From positions 124,001 through 188,000 of the forward strand of contig OY770026.1 of NCBI GenBank assembly GCA_963669455.1: 64,000 nt of DNA. Direction: 5' to 3'. Origin of the DNA: JAWKWH01 sp963669455. GTDB taxonomy: Bacteria > Pseudomonadota > Alphaproteobacteria > Rhizobiales > Rhizobiaceae. Within the stretch, counting starts at the first letter, position 1. Each line of letters begins with the position of its first letter. This document shows, piece by piece, positions 63,857 to 64,000 of the stretch. Position numbers and translations under genes: made by a program. Under the pieces are notes generated by a model, which worked only from the letters and a program-made list of their open reading frames with translations, did not search any database and had not been told where the DNA came from.

Positions 63857-64000
63857 GAGGTTTGTCCTTGTCTGGTTGGTGATTTGATTTTTTGGAAATT
63901 GCGTCTGCCAGATAGGGCACGCATCATGTGGCGCATCGGTTCAGCGAAACGCGCTTACTTAAATCGGCAATGCGATTTGATCAGTGCTTTGACCGATGTC
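63857..64000. other. Right-edge spacer, no gene seen
   Basis: No supported feature; the next gene of the element lies beyond the window. Confidence 0.3.

Overview
The window reads as a chromosomal segment of an alphaproteobacterium of the order Hyphomicrobiales (Rhizobiales). The evidence is the gene content and order: phaR next to phaA-phaB, a Sinorhizobium-type pmtA beside dnaJ-dnaK, the run smr-mltA-Tim44-like gene / fxsA-secB, an alphaproteobacterial sulfite-reductase operon (DUF2849-cysI-cysH-DUF934), and rpsA-cmk-aroA followed by a TIGR02300 gene and tRNA-Ala. Family or genus cannot be fixed from the sequence alone. No rRNA operon or CRISPR array was seen.

Layout. 1-8.5 kb: PHB metabolism (phaR divergent from phaA, an unknown small gene, phaB), phospholipid methyltransferase, and dnaK-dnaJ behind a textbook alphaproteobacterial heat-shock promoter. 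8.5-16 kb: accessory DNA, with a small Xre regulator, an acyl desaturase divergent from an ArsR regulator, then an AT-richer five-gene block (alpha/beta hydrolase, Tat-exported FAD oxidase, three membrane or exported unknowns), and a broken restriction-modification remnant. 16-28 kb: a complete nitrate assimilation locus on the minus strand. It encodes the sensor/antiterminator pair NasT-NasS, an ABC nitrate transporter, NADH nitrite reductase NirBD and nitrate reductase NasA. An RNA attenuator lies in front of the transporter gene and is the likely NasT target. 28-39 kb: housekeeping and envelope genes (Xre, Smr, MltA, Tim44-like, FxsA, SecB, RlpA-like), a GGDEF-EAL protein, a response regulator and a glycosyltransferase/GtrA cluster. 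38.7-53 kb: gshB, comM, an SDR, the sulfite-reductase operon with its own ferredoxin reductase and ferredoxin, a coiled-coil protein, rpsA, cmk and aroA.

From the tRNA-Ala gene at 54.3 kb to the right edge lies an integrated mobile element. A large serine recombinase has its 3' end inside the tRNA. It is followed by unknown membrane proteins, a membrane-anchored phage tail-collar protein, antirestriction protein ArdA behind an unusually hairpin-rich leader, a ParE/RelE-type toxin-antitoxin pair, a second serine recombinase and several unknown genes. The right end is outside the window.

The intergenic DNA carries several dispersed repeat families. One is a ~450-bp MITE-like element with ~25-bp inverted ends (1-146 partial; 53193-53640) plus solo ends. 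A second is a ~105-bp element (three copies, one nested inside the first). A third is a set of 76-79-bp CTAG-tipped hairpins whose arms differ between copies but stay self-complementary. There are also rhizobial-type short palindromes. Together with the nrtA leader and the ardA leader these are the most unusual signals in the window.
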